NCBI GenBank assembly: GCA_016873805.1 | Contig: VGVZ01000025.1 | Location: 1-46,815, forward strand | DNA from: Ignavibacteria bacterium | Lineage (GTDB): Bacteria; Bacteroidota; Ignavibacteria; UBA10030 | Direction of reading: 5' to 3' | Length of the DNA stretch: 46,815 bases | Part shown: piece by piece, positions 36,950-44,913 of the stretch | Position numbering within the stretch: position 1 is the stretch's first letter | Layout of the letters: each line of letters opens with the position of its first letter | Translations under genes and position numbers: made by a program | The notes under the pieces: generated by a model | The model's input: only the letters and a program-made list of their open reading frames with translations | Databases searched by the model: none | What the model was told of the DNA's origin: nothing

Positions 36950-37207
36950 TCATTCGGATTGTTTTTTCGAAGCCATCAGATAGAACTGCACGAGGGCCAG
37001 ACCGCCGAAAATACGCATGCTTCCGAAGTAGAGAGGCTCTTCGAGCATGAAGATCTGATCGAGCAGTATCGCGACGACGAGCCCAATTCCCACAAACATC
37101 GTGAGCAATCGCCACTTCAAGTTGTTCAGCGGACTCGACTTGAAGAACTCGCCGATCGATATCCCTTTGAGGTCGGCCGCGTTCAAGCCTTTTTCGATCA
37201 TCGCCAT
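36950..37207 (-). CDS. Small membrane protein with IEKGL motif (DUF6249-like), unknown function
   Basis: A protein of 85 residues if started at 37207 (MAMIEKGLNAADLKG), chosen because GTAGGAT lies about 9 bp upstream. Earlier in-frame starts at 37249 or 37255 would overlap the start of the gene on the other strand. The 'MAMIEKGL' stretch followed by two membrane spans ('LLTMFVGIGLVVAILLDQIFML' and 'MRIFGGLALVQFYLMAS') resembles the DUF6249 group seen in Bacteroidota, often near sigma factors; none is here. Convergent with the PGPGW gene. Confidence 0.65.
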   Translation of the reverse strand: MAMIEKGLNAADLKGISIGEFFKSSPLNNLKWRLLTMFVGIGLVVAILLDQIFMLEEPLYFGSMRIFGGLALVQFYLMASKKQSE

Positions 37208-37253
37208 CCGCAAATATCCTACCGCGTCGAAGCAACGCGAATCGCGCATCTCC

Positions 37254-37853
37254 ATGGTGCTTCGGGCGATCGGTATTGTTCTGCCGATGATCCTCGTCAT
37301 CGCCGGCGCACTCTACATCTTCTCCGCAATTTCTCCGCAGGAAATCCGTGATACGAAAACTCGCGCCGTCGGGAGTGTCTCCGCATTGTCGGAACCGTAC
37401 GCCGACACCATGGAACTGATCCGGAAAGGGTTTGATGCATTCGACCGCGGTGTTATTCGCGCGATCGCCGAGAAGGTTCCGTCCAGCGTCCTTCTGGTGC
37501 TCGCGGCGTTCGGCTTTCTCCTGGCATTCAATCGACTCTTTCTTGTGCGCTTCTCACGGATGAAACTATACGACCGACGAAATCGCACGCCATCCCGACC
37601 GGCATCCGATCCTCCCCGCCGAGATTTTCGCGCGGTGCTCTCGTCCCATTCTCGACCTTGGGGAGAGCGGTTCACAGCAGGCTTTTCTTTCCCCCCAATT
37701 TCCCATATATTCCCTCTGCATTTTCAAACAGCTTCGGCGGATCGTCGTGTCAGACTTGATCAATATTCTCTTTGTTGGCGATGTCGTGGGACGCCCCGGA
37801 TTGTCGCTCGTCGAAAAACTCCTCAAGCAGTATATCCAGAAGTACCACGTTGA
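37254..37853 (+). CDS. Possible two-helix membrane protein, unknown function
   Basis: From the ATG at 37254 the frame reads MVLRAIGIVLPMILVIAGALYIF (first span), a charged middle with 'ISPQEIRDTKTRAVGSVSALSEPYADTMELIRKGFDAFDRG', then 'VPSSVLLVLAAFGFLLAFNRLFLV' (second span). Codon choice looks like that of neighbouring genes up to about 37600. After that the frame is Pro/Arg-rich and overlaps the phosphodiesterase gene by 107 bp, so the true end may be earlier through a frameshift. No Shine-Dalgarno is seen. Moderate support. Confidence 0.45.
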   Translation: MVLRAIGIVLPMILVIAGALYIFSAISPQEIRDTKTRAVGSVSALSEPYADTMELIRKGFDAFDRGVIRAIAEKVPSSVLLVLAAFGFLLAFNRLFLVRFSRMKLYDRRNRTPSRPASDPPRRDFRAVLSSHSRPWGERFTAGFSFPPISHIFPLHFQTASADRRVRLDQYSLCWRCRGTPRIVARRKTPQAVYPEVPR

Positions 37854-38544
37854 TCTCTGTATCGTCAACGGCGAAAACGTCACCGAGGGAAAGGGCGTGT
37901 CGCAGGACGATGCAAGAATGCTCTTCGAGCTCGGCGTGCATGTGATTACGACGGGAAATCATCTCTGGGACCGGTGGCAGACGAAACAACTTCTCGCAAA
38001 AGAACGGAATATCCTGCGACCCCTCAACTATCCGAAGGACAATCCCGGCTACGGATTTACTTTGTACGACCTCAAAGAAAAAGGAGAGGTCGGAATCATC
38101 AACCTGCAGGGTCGGACATACATGCAGCCGATCGACGATCCATTCCGAGCAGCCGATTGGGCAATCAGCAAAATCGCGAACGACACGAAGGTGATCTTCA
38201 TCGACATGCATGCCGAGACGACATCGGAAAAACTCGCGCTCGCGTGGTATCTTGACGGCCGCGTCAGCGCGGTTGTCGGGACACATACGCACGTCCCCAC
38301 ATCCGATGCGCGTATTCTGACAAATGGAACGGCCTATATCAGCGATGTGGGAATGACGGGACCGTACGATTCGGTCATCGGCATGAAGAAAGAGATCGCG
38401 ATCAAGCGATTTCTGACGCAAACGCCGCACAAGTTCGAAATGGCATCGGACGACGTCCATTTCTGTGCGGTCCACATTCAGGTGAATCGCGAAACGGGAA
38501 AAGCCAAAAAGATCGAGCAAATCATTTTTCCGGGTTTCGCCTGA
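37747..38544 (+). CDS. YmdB-type metallophosphoesterase (TIGR00282 family)
   Basis: Two-metal phosphodiesterase of 265 residues; Bacillus YmdB cleaves 2',3'-cyclic nucleotides and affects biofilm choice. Metal-binding motifs in order: 'LFVGDVVGRPG', 'CIVNGENVTEG', 'VITTGNHLWDR', 'FIDMHAETTSEK' and 'VVGTHTHVPTSD'. It starts with GTG, consistent with the usual N terminus; GGCGG lies upstream. folD follows 37 bp later, and ymdB-like genes are often near folD or rny in this phylum group. Confidence 0.95.
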   Translation: MSDLINILFVGDVVGRPGLSLVEKLLKQYIQKYHVDLCIVNGENVTEGKGVSQDDARMLFELGVHVITTGNHLWDRWQTKQLLAKERNILRPLNYPKDNPGYGFTLYDLKEKGEVGIINLQGRTYMQPIDDPFRAADWAISKIANDTKVIFIDMHAETTSEKLALAWYLDGRVSAVVGTHTHVPTSDARILTNGTAYISDVGMTGPYDSVIGMKKEIAIKRFLTQTPHKFEMASDDVHFCAVHIQVNRETGKAKKIEQIIFPGFA

Positions 38545-38581
38545 TCGAAGTCGAACATCCTTCCACGCACCCGAAAAACGT

Positions 38582-39469
38582 ATGCCCGCACAGCTCATCG
38601 ACGGCAAACTGATCGCATCCGACATCATACGGGAAGTCACGGACCAGACCCGCACGTTCATCGGCCGTCACGGCTTTCCTCCCGGGTTGGCGTTCATCCT
38701 CGTCGGGAGCAATCCGGGCTCCGAGATCTACGTGAAGATGAAAGGAAAGGCGTGTGAGGAGGTTGGATTTCATTCGGTGACCGATACCTATCCGGAAAGC
38801 GTGGACCAGCGAACGATTGTCGAGAGAATTCGCGTCCTGAATGCCGATCGTCGGATTCACGGGATTCTTGTTCAGCTTCCTTTGCCGAAGCAGATCGATG
38901 AGCCGAGCGTGATCGAATCGATCGATCCGGCAAAAGATGTCGATGGTTTTCATCCCTACAACGTTGGCCGACTGGTGATCGGGTTGCCGACGCTTCGTCC
39001 CTGCACGCCGGCCGGTGTGCAGGAACTCCTGATCCGGAGCGGATACGATCCTTCGGGAAAACACGTTGTGGTCGTGGGGCGAAGCAACATCGTCGGAAAA
39101 CCTGTTGCGAACATCCTCCTTCAGAAACAGGCCGGCGCGAACGGCATCGTGACCGTTGTGCACACCGGCGCCAGCGATCTCGAACGATACATTGCGACCG
39201 CGGATATCCTGATTGCATCGATGGGGAAGGCGGGTTCGATCAACGGCGGGATGCTCAAACCCGGGGCCGTGGTGATCGACGTGGGGATCAATAGGGTGGA
39301 AGATCCGTCTGCGAAGAACGGCTACCGCATCGTGGGAGATGTCGATTTTGAATCGGCTTCAGAAGTTGCATCGGCGATCACTCCGGTACCGGGGGGAGTC
39401 GGGCCGATGACGATCGCGATGCTTCTCCGGAATACCCTTCAGGCCGCTCGGTCGATTGCGCGGGCGTAA
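38582..39469 (+). CDS. folD: Bifunctional methylenetetrahydrofolate dehydrogenase / cyclohydrolase
   Basis: One-carbon enzyme that converts methylene-THF to formyl-THF with NADP. The 295 residues contain 'GSNPGSEIYVKMKGKACEEVG' with the catalytic Lys, 'ILVQLPLPKQID', 'KDVDGFHPYNVGRL', 'PCTPAGVQELL', the Rossmann 'VVVVGRSNIVGKPVANIL' and 'ITPVPGGVGPMTIAML'. All key motifs are intact. It is the last gene before the 137-bp repeat region. Confidence 0.97.
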   Translation: MPAQLIDGKLIASDIIREVTDQTRTFIGRHGFPPGLAFILVGSNPGSEIYVKMKGKACEEVGFHSVTDTYPESVDQRTIVERIRVLNADRRIHGILVQLPLPKQIDEPSVIESIDPAKDVDGFHPYNVGRLVIGLPTLRPCTPAGVQELLIRSGYDPSGKHVVVVGRSNIVGKPVANILLQKQAGANGIVTVVHTGASDLERYIATADILIASMGKAGSINGGMLKPGAVVIDVGINRVEDPSAKNGYRIVGDVDFESASEVASAITPVPGGVGPMTIAMLLRNTLQAARSIARA

Positions 39470-39778
39470 GTTGCACGTTCGCTTCCCAATTCCATTTTTC
39501 CCTCCTCACTCCGCTCGATCCTCCTTCCTTTGGACGAAGATCTGTGGCGTCATGACAGCGCCGTGTTCTGTGAAGGCATACGGAAGTGTGCGTTGGCCGC
39601 CACGACCTTTGTTTGATGTCGCAATTTGCGATGTCAAAACTCGGTGTTGTCCTGAGTGGATCGGATCCCGACTCTCGTCGGGATGACATTTCCCTTGTTG
39701 CGCATTCCTGCGTATCTCCGCGATCTGGGCGGTTATTTCTCTTTTTGCTGGGGTGGTGTTTGTTCTGGTTGACGTGTT
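39470..39778. other. Intergenic region with a REP-like hairpin
   Basis: No gene recognised between folD and the tandem repeats. It holds the 20-nt palindrome listed separately and low-complexity pyrimidine-rich DNA. Confidence 0.5.
39665..39684. repeat. 20-nt REP-like hairpin ATCCCGAC-TCTC-GTCGGGAT
   Basis: Perfect 8-bp stem with a 4-nt loop, 195 bp downstream of folD. No T run follows. Same stem/loop size as other palindromes in the window but a different sequence. Confidence 0.75.
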
Positions 39779-40082
39779 GGACGGGAGAGGACTCCCGTCC
39801 TACCGGAATTGTTTTCAATGACGTGTCGGCGAAGTGCGGATAGATCCGGGTACGTAATCCGCGTTCATCCGCTTCTTCTCTACCTATCCGCGGCTATTGC
39901 TCTTGGTTTACATTCGGACGGGAGAGGACTCCCGTCCCACCGGAATTGTTTTCAACGACGTGTCGGCGAAGTGCGGATAGATCCGGGTACGTAATCCGCG
40001 TTCATCCGCTTCTTCTGTGCCTATCCGCGGCTATTGCTCGTGGTTCACATTCGGACGGGAGAGGACTCCGTACTACCGGAGT
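39779..40082. repeat. 137-bp tandem repeat (2 full copies and a partial third)
   Basis: Copies begin at 39779, 39916 and 40053, an exact 137-bp period. Each of the first two opens with the hairpin GACGGGAG-AGGA-CTCCCGTC (39780-39799, 39917-39936), and carries AATCCGCGTTCATCCGC (39856-39872, 39993-40009). The third copy is degraded within its hairpin. The copies differ at only a few bases. Confidence 0.95.
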
Positions 40083-40186
40083 TGTTCAGGAACCTCCCGA
40101 GGGCTTCCATCGATTCTTCCCTGAATCATTCGGAAGGTTGCGCAGAGTTTGGAACAATCTTCGGTAGGACGCTTCGCGGAAGGGAT

Positions 40187-41077
40187 TCACTTCCAGAACA
40201 CTTCGATTGCCTGAGGAAGACATTCTACATCGACGGGCGTGATGCCGAGAAGCTCGCCGTCGGGTGTGAGGATCTTCGAGAGGTCGCTTTCGATCGAAAT
40301 CTTCCTGACCTGAAACGTCTCCACTTCCTTCAGGAGAATATGCTCTCCGGTGAAGATCTTGGGAAAGCTCTGTAGGAGCCGGCGTCTGCTCATGTCTCCG
40401 ACGAGCGTCACGTCGAGCAGACCATCGTCGATCTTTGCACCGGGGGCCATGAGGAAGTTCGACGTGTAGCGGGTGTTCGAGATTTCGATGAAGATACTGT
40501 CGCGCTCGATGGTTGCTCCATCGATCGTGATTCGCAGAGGCGTTGGTTTAAGGAAAACCGTGCGGTAGAGGACGCCAAGCGTGTACGAAAAATTGCCGAA
40601 CATCTTCAGCTTGTGCGCGATTTCACCGACATCAGCCACGAATCCCAACCCGAGGATGTTGAGATAATAGTACGTCTGGCCGTGTGTACGAAAAAGACCG
40701 ACATCGACTTTCCTTGGCTTGTTCTGTCCGATGATTCCTACCGCCTCTTGCCATCGGGAGTTCTCCAGATCGAGATCGCGCGCGAACGCGTTGCCGGTGC
40801 CGACCGGAACAACGCCGATCGGGATTCGCTTCGGGGACCGATTCGCGAAGTAACCGTTGACGACTTCGAAGAGCGTCCCGTCTCCGCCGTCGGCAATGAC
40901 GCCGTCGTATCCTGTGAGATCGGCTTGGCGAACGAGTTCCGTCGCATGACCGCGGTAGTCGGTGAGGGGAAGATCGAATGCAACGCTCAACCTATTGAAT
41001 TCAGACTCGATGGCCGGCAGAAGTTTTGCGGCACGTTTGTGTCCCGCGTTTGGATTGTAGACAAGGAGAATCTTCAT
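40187..41077 (-). CDS. Diacylglycerol kinase-family lipid kinase (YegS/BmrU type)
   Basis: Soluble or membrane-associated lipid kinase of 296 residues. The start at 41077 gives MKILLVYNPNAGHKRAAKLLP, the usual beginning; the frame is open 31 codons further but without similarity. 'DGVIADGGDGTLFEVVNG' binds ATP, and 'IPIGVVPVGTGNAFARDL' is the second signature. The C-terminal half has 'FIEISNTRYTSNFLMAPGAKIDDGLLDV'. The lipid substrate is unknown. The gene is monocistronic as far as seen; its 3' end is about 100 bp from the tandem repeats. Confidence 0.95.
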   Translation of the reverse strand: MKILLVYNPNAGHKRAAKLLPAIESEFNRLSVAFDLPLTDYRGHATELVRQADLTGYDGVIADGGDGTLFEVVNGYFANRSPKRIPIGVVPVGTGNAFARDLDLENSRWQEAVGIIGQNKPRKVDVGLFRTHGQTYYYLNILGLGFVADVGEIAHKLKMFGNFSYTLGVLYRTVFLKPTPLRITIDGATIERDSIFIEISNTRYTSNFLMAPGAKIDDGLLDVTLVGDMSRRRLLQSFPKIFTGEHILLKEVETFQVRKISIESDLSKILTPDGELLGITPVDVECLPQAIEVFWK

Positions 41078-41281
41078 TGATTGTCGTTCCGGATCGTAAC
41101 GTTGGATGCATTTGGGACCGGGGCATGCGTCAGAAAAACCAAGATCGGAAAAAAGAGGTGATTCCCTCAATAGAGACCTTCCCCTGAAGCGCCTGTGAAC
41201 GAAGGTCGGCTCGCGTGAGTCATGATCTCAACGAAGCTGACCGCCCCTCCATCCCGTCCTTCAGTAAAGAGGGGACACCCT

Positions 41282-41299
41282 GGATTCGATTCCGAATCC
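41282..41299 (-). terminator. Hairpin after the small membrane protein gene
   Basis: GGATTCG-ATTC-CGAATCC, a 7-bp stem with a 4-nt loop, 30 bp past the stop codon of the 41330-41707 gene. No T run, so either a weak terminator or a REP-like element. Confidence 0.4.
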
Positions 41300-41329
41300 T
41301 CGGGAGGTTGCTGAGGAAGTTCCGACCAG

Positions 41330-41707
41330 TTACGTTTGCGGAGGTCGTCCTCCGGTCGCGAAGAGCTTCACCGTCTCATCCTGGATGAGTACCCAGAACG
41401 TGTAAATTGCCAGAGCGGTCCCAAAAGGAATGTTGAACAGGTCGAAGACCGAAAGGATGAGAATCATGATCCTTGCCCAGTTGCGGTAGGCAAGAAGTCC
41501 AAACGCGCCCACGATGCTAAGGACCGAGAGGAGGAGCACCAAACCCCCTGTGAAGATGGCGATGCCGGTGAGGAGAATGGCGACGTCGGGCTCGTCGATC
41601 AGCGCAACAACCCAGCCAAGTCCGAACAGGATGAGCAGTCCGAGCAGGATGCCGAGAATGCTGAACCCGATTTGGAGGGCAGCGACGGCGGTGATGTGTT
41701 TCTGCAT
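41330..41707 (-). CDS. Polytopic membrane protein, unknown function
   Basis: A 125-residue protein with about four membrane spans ('ALQIGFSILGILLGLLILFGLGWVV', 'VAILLTGIAIFTGGLVLLLSVLSIVGAFGLL', 'IMILILSVFDLFNIPFGTALAIYTFWVL'). The end 'ALAIYTFWVLIQDETVKLF' resembles small DUF4870/DUF2127-like proteins, an inference only. The start at 41707 is set by AAAGGA 7 bp upstream. It lies 32 bp after another membrane protein gene on the same strand, so the two form a small operon. Confidence 0.8.
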   Translation of the reverse strand: MQKHITAVAALQIGFSILGILLGLLILFGLGWVVALIDEPDVAILLTGIAIFTGGLVLLLSVLSIVGAFGLLAYRNWARIMILILSVFDLFNIPFGTALAIYTFWVLIQDETVKLFATGGRPPQT

Positions 41708-41739
41708 GTGGGTTCCTTTCAAGTAGATGGAGAGAAGAC

Positions 41740-42297
41740 CTATCGTTGTTCAAGCATCATCGCATAGACGTGCTCAAACCGATCTCGTGTTGGAAATGTT
41801 GCCACCACATAGGCGACCATCACGAGCGTACTGAGGCCGTTGATCCACACCCAATCAAGCGCATGAAGTGCGCCCGAAACGGCGGCAATCATGATGATGG
41901 CCAGTCCGAAAAACGCTGCCCCCTCAAAGAGGGCAACGCGGACAATGAGCGATTCACGAATGCGAGCCACAACGGCTTCTACGTCGGAATTGGTCTGAGG
42001 TTGCTCCGCTGGGGTCTCTGTTTCTGCGAGACGCGCCCCAAGCCGCTTTCGCGCCAGCAGTGGTCCTGCTACGAGTGTGGTGATGAAAAACAGAAGATGG
42101 AAAAGGCTCAGGATTTCAAGCAACTCCGCGTCGTCCGGAGTTGAGAGGCGCGGTTCGGATCCCGAATAGATCAAAAGAACGACAGCCAGGAAGACGAGCG
42201 GGCCGGCGGCGAGCGCACCATGGATGATCTTCTGCGTCATCACATGCTGGGAGGTGAGCCCGGCTTTGAATGCTTCGAGTGGAAGTGGTGTTGTCAT
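41740..42297 (-). CDS. Membrane protein, unknown function
   Basis: A 185-residue protein starting MTTPLPLEAFKAGLTSQHVMTQKII, with AAAGGA 6 bp before the ATG. About four spans: 'GALAAGPLVFLAVVLLIYSG', 'LLEILSLFHLLFFITTLVAGPLLA', 'ALFEGAAFFGLAIIMIAAVSGAL' and 'INGLSTLVMVAYVVATFPT'. The motif 'RDRFEHVYAM' closes the chain. No family recognised with certainty. It precedes the 41330-41707 gene in the direction of transcription. Confidence 0.78.
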   Translation of the reverse strand: MTTPLPLEAFKAGLTSQHVMTQKIIHGALAAGPLVFLAVVLLIYSGSEPRLSTPDDAELLEILSLFHLLFFITTLVAGPLLARKRLGARLAETETPAEQPQTNSDVEAVVARIRESLIVRVALFEGAAFFGLAIIMIAAVSGALHALDWVWINGLSTLVMVAYVVATFPTRDRFEHVYAMMLEQR

Positions 42298-42311
42298 AGG
42301 TTTTCCTTTTC

Positions 42312-42380
42312 GATTCACCGCGGATGCACGCGAAGAGACACAGATTTACGTGGATCGAAAATCCGCGATCATTCGCGTTG
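42312..42380. repeat. Repeat-like insert with AATCCGCGATCATTCGC
   Basis: The sequence 42360-42376 differs at only two positions from a motif in the 137-bp tandem repeats (39856 and 39993), and following bases are also similar. It lies exactly where the coding similarity of the truncated hydrolase ends. Confidence 0.55.
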
Positions 42381-42385
42381 TTTCT

Positions 42386-42625
42386 CTCGCCCCCGCCGTG
42401 AAGCATGATCACAAGAGGAACCGGATGAGCGGCATCATAGTCCCGCGGGATGTGGACGAGGTAATCCCGATCTGTCGATCGAATCGTCAGCTGGAACTTG
42501 TGCAGACCGGGTCCGGGATCGTTCGCTCCGCCACTCGCGGGAAGAAGAACAGCGAAGAGCAGAATCGCGATGCACACCGTCCCGGTCAATCGACCCATAT
42601 CATTTTTCGTCAAAGCTCTTTTCAC
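42386..42625 (-). pseudogene. Truncated alpha/beta hydrolase (PHB-depolymerase/LpqC-like esterase), N-terminal part only
   Basis: About 80 codons look like a real exported esterase: hydrophobic segment 'CIAILLFAVLLPASGG', then 'HKFQLTIRSTDRDYLVHIPRDYDAAHPVPLVIMLHGGGE', the start of the alpha/beta-hydrolase fold with its oxyanion-loop HGGG. Past 42386 the reading frame runs into repeat-like DNA and nothing resembling the nucleophile (GxSxG), Asp or His follows. The GTG at 42625 overlaps the stop of the GNAT gene by four bases, so it was once translationally coupled to it. Broken by loss of the 3' part. Confidence 0.75.
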
Positions 42626-43386
42626 TTGGCCAGATCGTCCACGAATTTCTCAAATCGTCCTTCCGTCATCAATTCGTGCAGTTTCAATTCTCCGTTGTAA
42701 TAGATGCCGAGTGTGCCGAAGGGACTCCCCATCTTCTGTGCTTCTTTGCAGCTCTTGAGTTTCTGAATCGTGCACGGGACCTTCTTCTTCCTCGCAATCC
42801 CGGCCATCAGTTCCACATATTCATCCATAAACGGGCACTGGTTCGAGTAGATGAAGGTTAATCCTTTTTTCCTTTCACACGTTCCTTTCTTCGCGTGATC
42901 GGCAAATCGGGGATTCGGCGCGTTCTTGTTGAATTTCATCACCAGCAATTCGAAATACGGGGGCGCCGTGTCGATGCTCTCGAACCCGTTCTTCAGAAAA
43001 AAATTCTTGTCGGTCAGAAATGGTCTCACCTTCGTGCTCGTCACCACCGCGATTCCATCTTTCTTCTCCTTCTTCGCGTCTTGAATGCATTCTTCCAGCA
43101 GACGCGTCGACAATCCCTTCCCCTTAAACTGTCCCGACACCCAGAGGCAATTGATCACCAAAAAATTCTTCCCCACAACCGGTTTCCACGCCGTCTCGAT
43201 CGGCATGTACTCGATCAGCACTTTCCCGCGCTGGTCGAGACGCTTGAAGACCAATCCCTCCTCAAACCTCTTCTTCATCCACTCCTTCTTCGAAAGAGAT
43301 CTCCGCTGATTCTTTTTGTCGCTCCCGATGGCACAGCAGATATGCTCGCTGTCGAGATTGTGCCGATCAATCGTGATGATCTTCAT
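42622..43386 (-). CDS. GNAT acetyltransferase with YoaP-like C-terminal domain
   Basis: The 254-residue protein has a GNAT fold at the N terminus ('FLVINCLWVSGQFKGKGLSTRLLEECIQDAK', the acetyl-CoA loop, listed here across the QFKGKG site) and a C-terminal thioredoxin-like YoaP domain ('FIYSNQCPFMDEYVELMAGIA', with 'FGTLGIYYNGELKLHELMTEGRFEKFV'). This two-domain arrangement is that of YoaP-family proteins. The substrate is unknown. It is rich in Lys compared with its neighbours, which may point to horizontal acquisition. It was followed by the now truncated hydrolase. Confidence 0.9.
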   Translation of the reverse strand: MKIITIDRHNLDSEHICCAIGSDKKNQRRSLSKKEWMKKRFEEGLVFKRLDQRGKVLIEYMPIETAWKPVVGKNFLVINCLWVSGQFKGKGLSTRLLEECIQDAKKEKKDGIAVVTSTKVRPFLTDKNFFLKNGFESIDTAPPYFELLVMKFNKNAPNPRFADHAKKGTCERKKGLTFIYSNQCPFMDEYVELMAGIARKKKVPCTIQKLKSCKEAQKMGSPFGTLGIYYNGELKLHELMTEGRFEKFVDDLAK

Positions 43387-43489
43387 GTGAATCGTTCAAT
43401 GTGAGGAAGGAGCGGGGGTGTTCTGAGAACATCTTCTCAAAGATGGGAGAACGCGGTTAAGGAATCAAGTTGCATCTTAATGCCGCCGG

Positions 43490-44890
43490 CTATCTCCCCA
43501 GTGCTTTTTCGAGTACCGAGACAATCCACTCTGCTTCGTTTCGGTCGCGGACCCCTGTTCCAAGCGTGATCCGCGTTCCTCTCTTCGTTTCAAGACGCAC
43601 GACGTGGTAGATGCTCGAACCGACCTGCATCCCTCTGTCGACGACGATCTTTGCGACATCCGGATTTGAGACACTCTTCGTACGGGTGATGCCCAAGATC
43701 CACCGGGTGGATGTGAGCTGATGCGATTCGATGAGAAGGTGCGACGTGCCGAACGTGATCTGCAGAAGTCCGGCGATCATCGCGAGATCGATTGCTCCCC
43801 AAACAATCTGAAAAAACAGCGGGGCGTCGGACTTCACCATCAAAACAAGAAAGAAGGACCAGAAGAGGATGAAGAGGAAGAGTCCCAGGGATGCCGTCGG
43901 ATTTCTCATCGGAGGGAACACGATTTCCGTTGCCCCCGAGGGGGTCGATGTGACGGTCACTTTGTATTCGCCGGATGGTTGTGCCGGACGCTGTGTGAGG
44001 GGTGATGCCGACGCTTCTTCCAATCGTCCATAGACCGGTATCTCGAACGACGTGGAAAAATCGACGCCGGGAATATCTGCACGCGCGTTGACTGTCCAGT
44101 GAATTGTCCGATAGCCGCCGGCGATATCCGATTCGTCTCCTTCGTGCGGCAAAGCAAGCTCGACGGGAATCATGATGCCGTCGTGCGTGTGGCTAAACGA
44201 GGAGCGATCGATGCGCGTTTCCCGCTGGAAGAGGATCGCTGTGGTGTTGTGCTTTCCACTGCGAGTGACGCTCGTGCAGTTGAGTGTCAAGCGAACCGTC
44301 GAGGCCTCGCCGACGGGGGATGGGACGACAAGGGAACCGGTGAGCGATCCGCCGAGAGGAATCGGGGCGGATGAAAGTCGGAGTACGGAGTTCCCGAATG
44401 TCATCCAGTGGAGCGTCTTTCGAATTGCCCAAACAAGGAGAACGATGCCGACCGCGGGAAAGAGGAGTACTGCCAGGACTTCCATGCCGAGCGGCATTCC
44501 GGTGATCTGATCCCACATGACGATGAAGAGAATCGTGACGAGGCCGTTCCAGAAAAGCGCAAAGGCCCAGATTCCGACGAGGTCGGATTTGCCGCTCGAT
44601 GGAATCTCGCGCGTGACCCATTCTTCGCGCCACATCCATTGCTGATCGGGGTACGTTTCTTTTGCCCTCGCCTGCGAACGGACCGCGTCGCGGATGCGCG
44701 GGAGATTCAGGAGCCCGGCGAGGCCGATGGCGGTAAGAACCGTTCCGATAAATGCTGTGATGATCAGCGGCTCGTTCTCTCCCGATTCATAGAATTTGTA
44801 CGCGACGACGAGAAAGAAAAGACCGCCCGCGAGACATGCGAGTCCGGCAATCACGATGATGATGAGGGGGATGCGCTGGCGGAAGTTCAT
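43490..44890 (-). CDS. DUF3592-like membrane protein, unknown function
   Basis: The 466-residue protein begins with two spans ('IPLIIIVIAGLACLAGGLFFLVVAY', 'PLIITAFIGTVLTAIGLAGLL'), then 'WMWREEWVTREIPSSGKSDLVGIWAFALFWNGLVTILF', a feature of DUF3592-type proteins. A beta-rich domain in the middle ('LGGSLTGSLVVPSPVGEASTVRLTLNC') and further membrane spans near 340-390 follow. Function unknown. It is the last gene of a leftward cluster that starts at terC, with 23 bp to the gene before it. Confidence 0.8.
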   Translation of the reverse strand: MNFRQRIPLIIIVIAGLACLAGGLFFLVVAYKFYESGENEPLIITAFIGTVLTAIGLAGLLNLPRIRDAVRSQARAKETYPDQQWMWREEWVTREIPSSGKSDLVGIWAFALFWNGLVTILFIVMWDQITGMPLGMEVLAVLLFPAVGIVLLVWAIRKTLHWMTFGNSVLRLSSAPIPLGGSLTGSLVVPSPVGEASTVRLTLNCTSVTRSGKHNTTAILFQRETRIDRSSFSHTHDGIMIPVELALPHEGDESDIAGGYRTIHWTVNARADIPGVDFSTSFEIPVYGRLEEASASPLTQRPAQPSGEYKVTVTSTPSGATEIVFPPMRNPTASLGLFLFILFWSFFLVLMVKSDAPLFFQIVWGAIDLAMIAGLLQITFGTSHLLIESHQLTSTRWILGITRTKSVSNPDVAKIVVDRGMQVGSSIYHVVRLETKRGTRITLGTGVRDRNEAEWIVSVLEKALGR

Positions 44891-44913
44891 ATCGGTCTCA
44901 TCCGTTTCTGATG

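Noticed and set aside
41250-41310. tRNA-like GGATTCGATTCC segment
   Set aside because: Only a hairpin; no acceptor stem, anticodon arm or D arm can be drawn around it.
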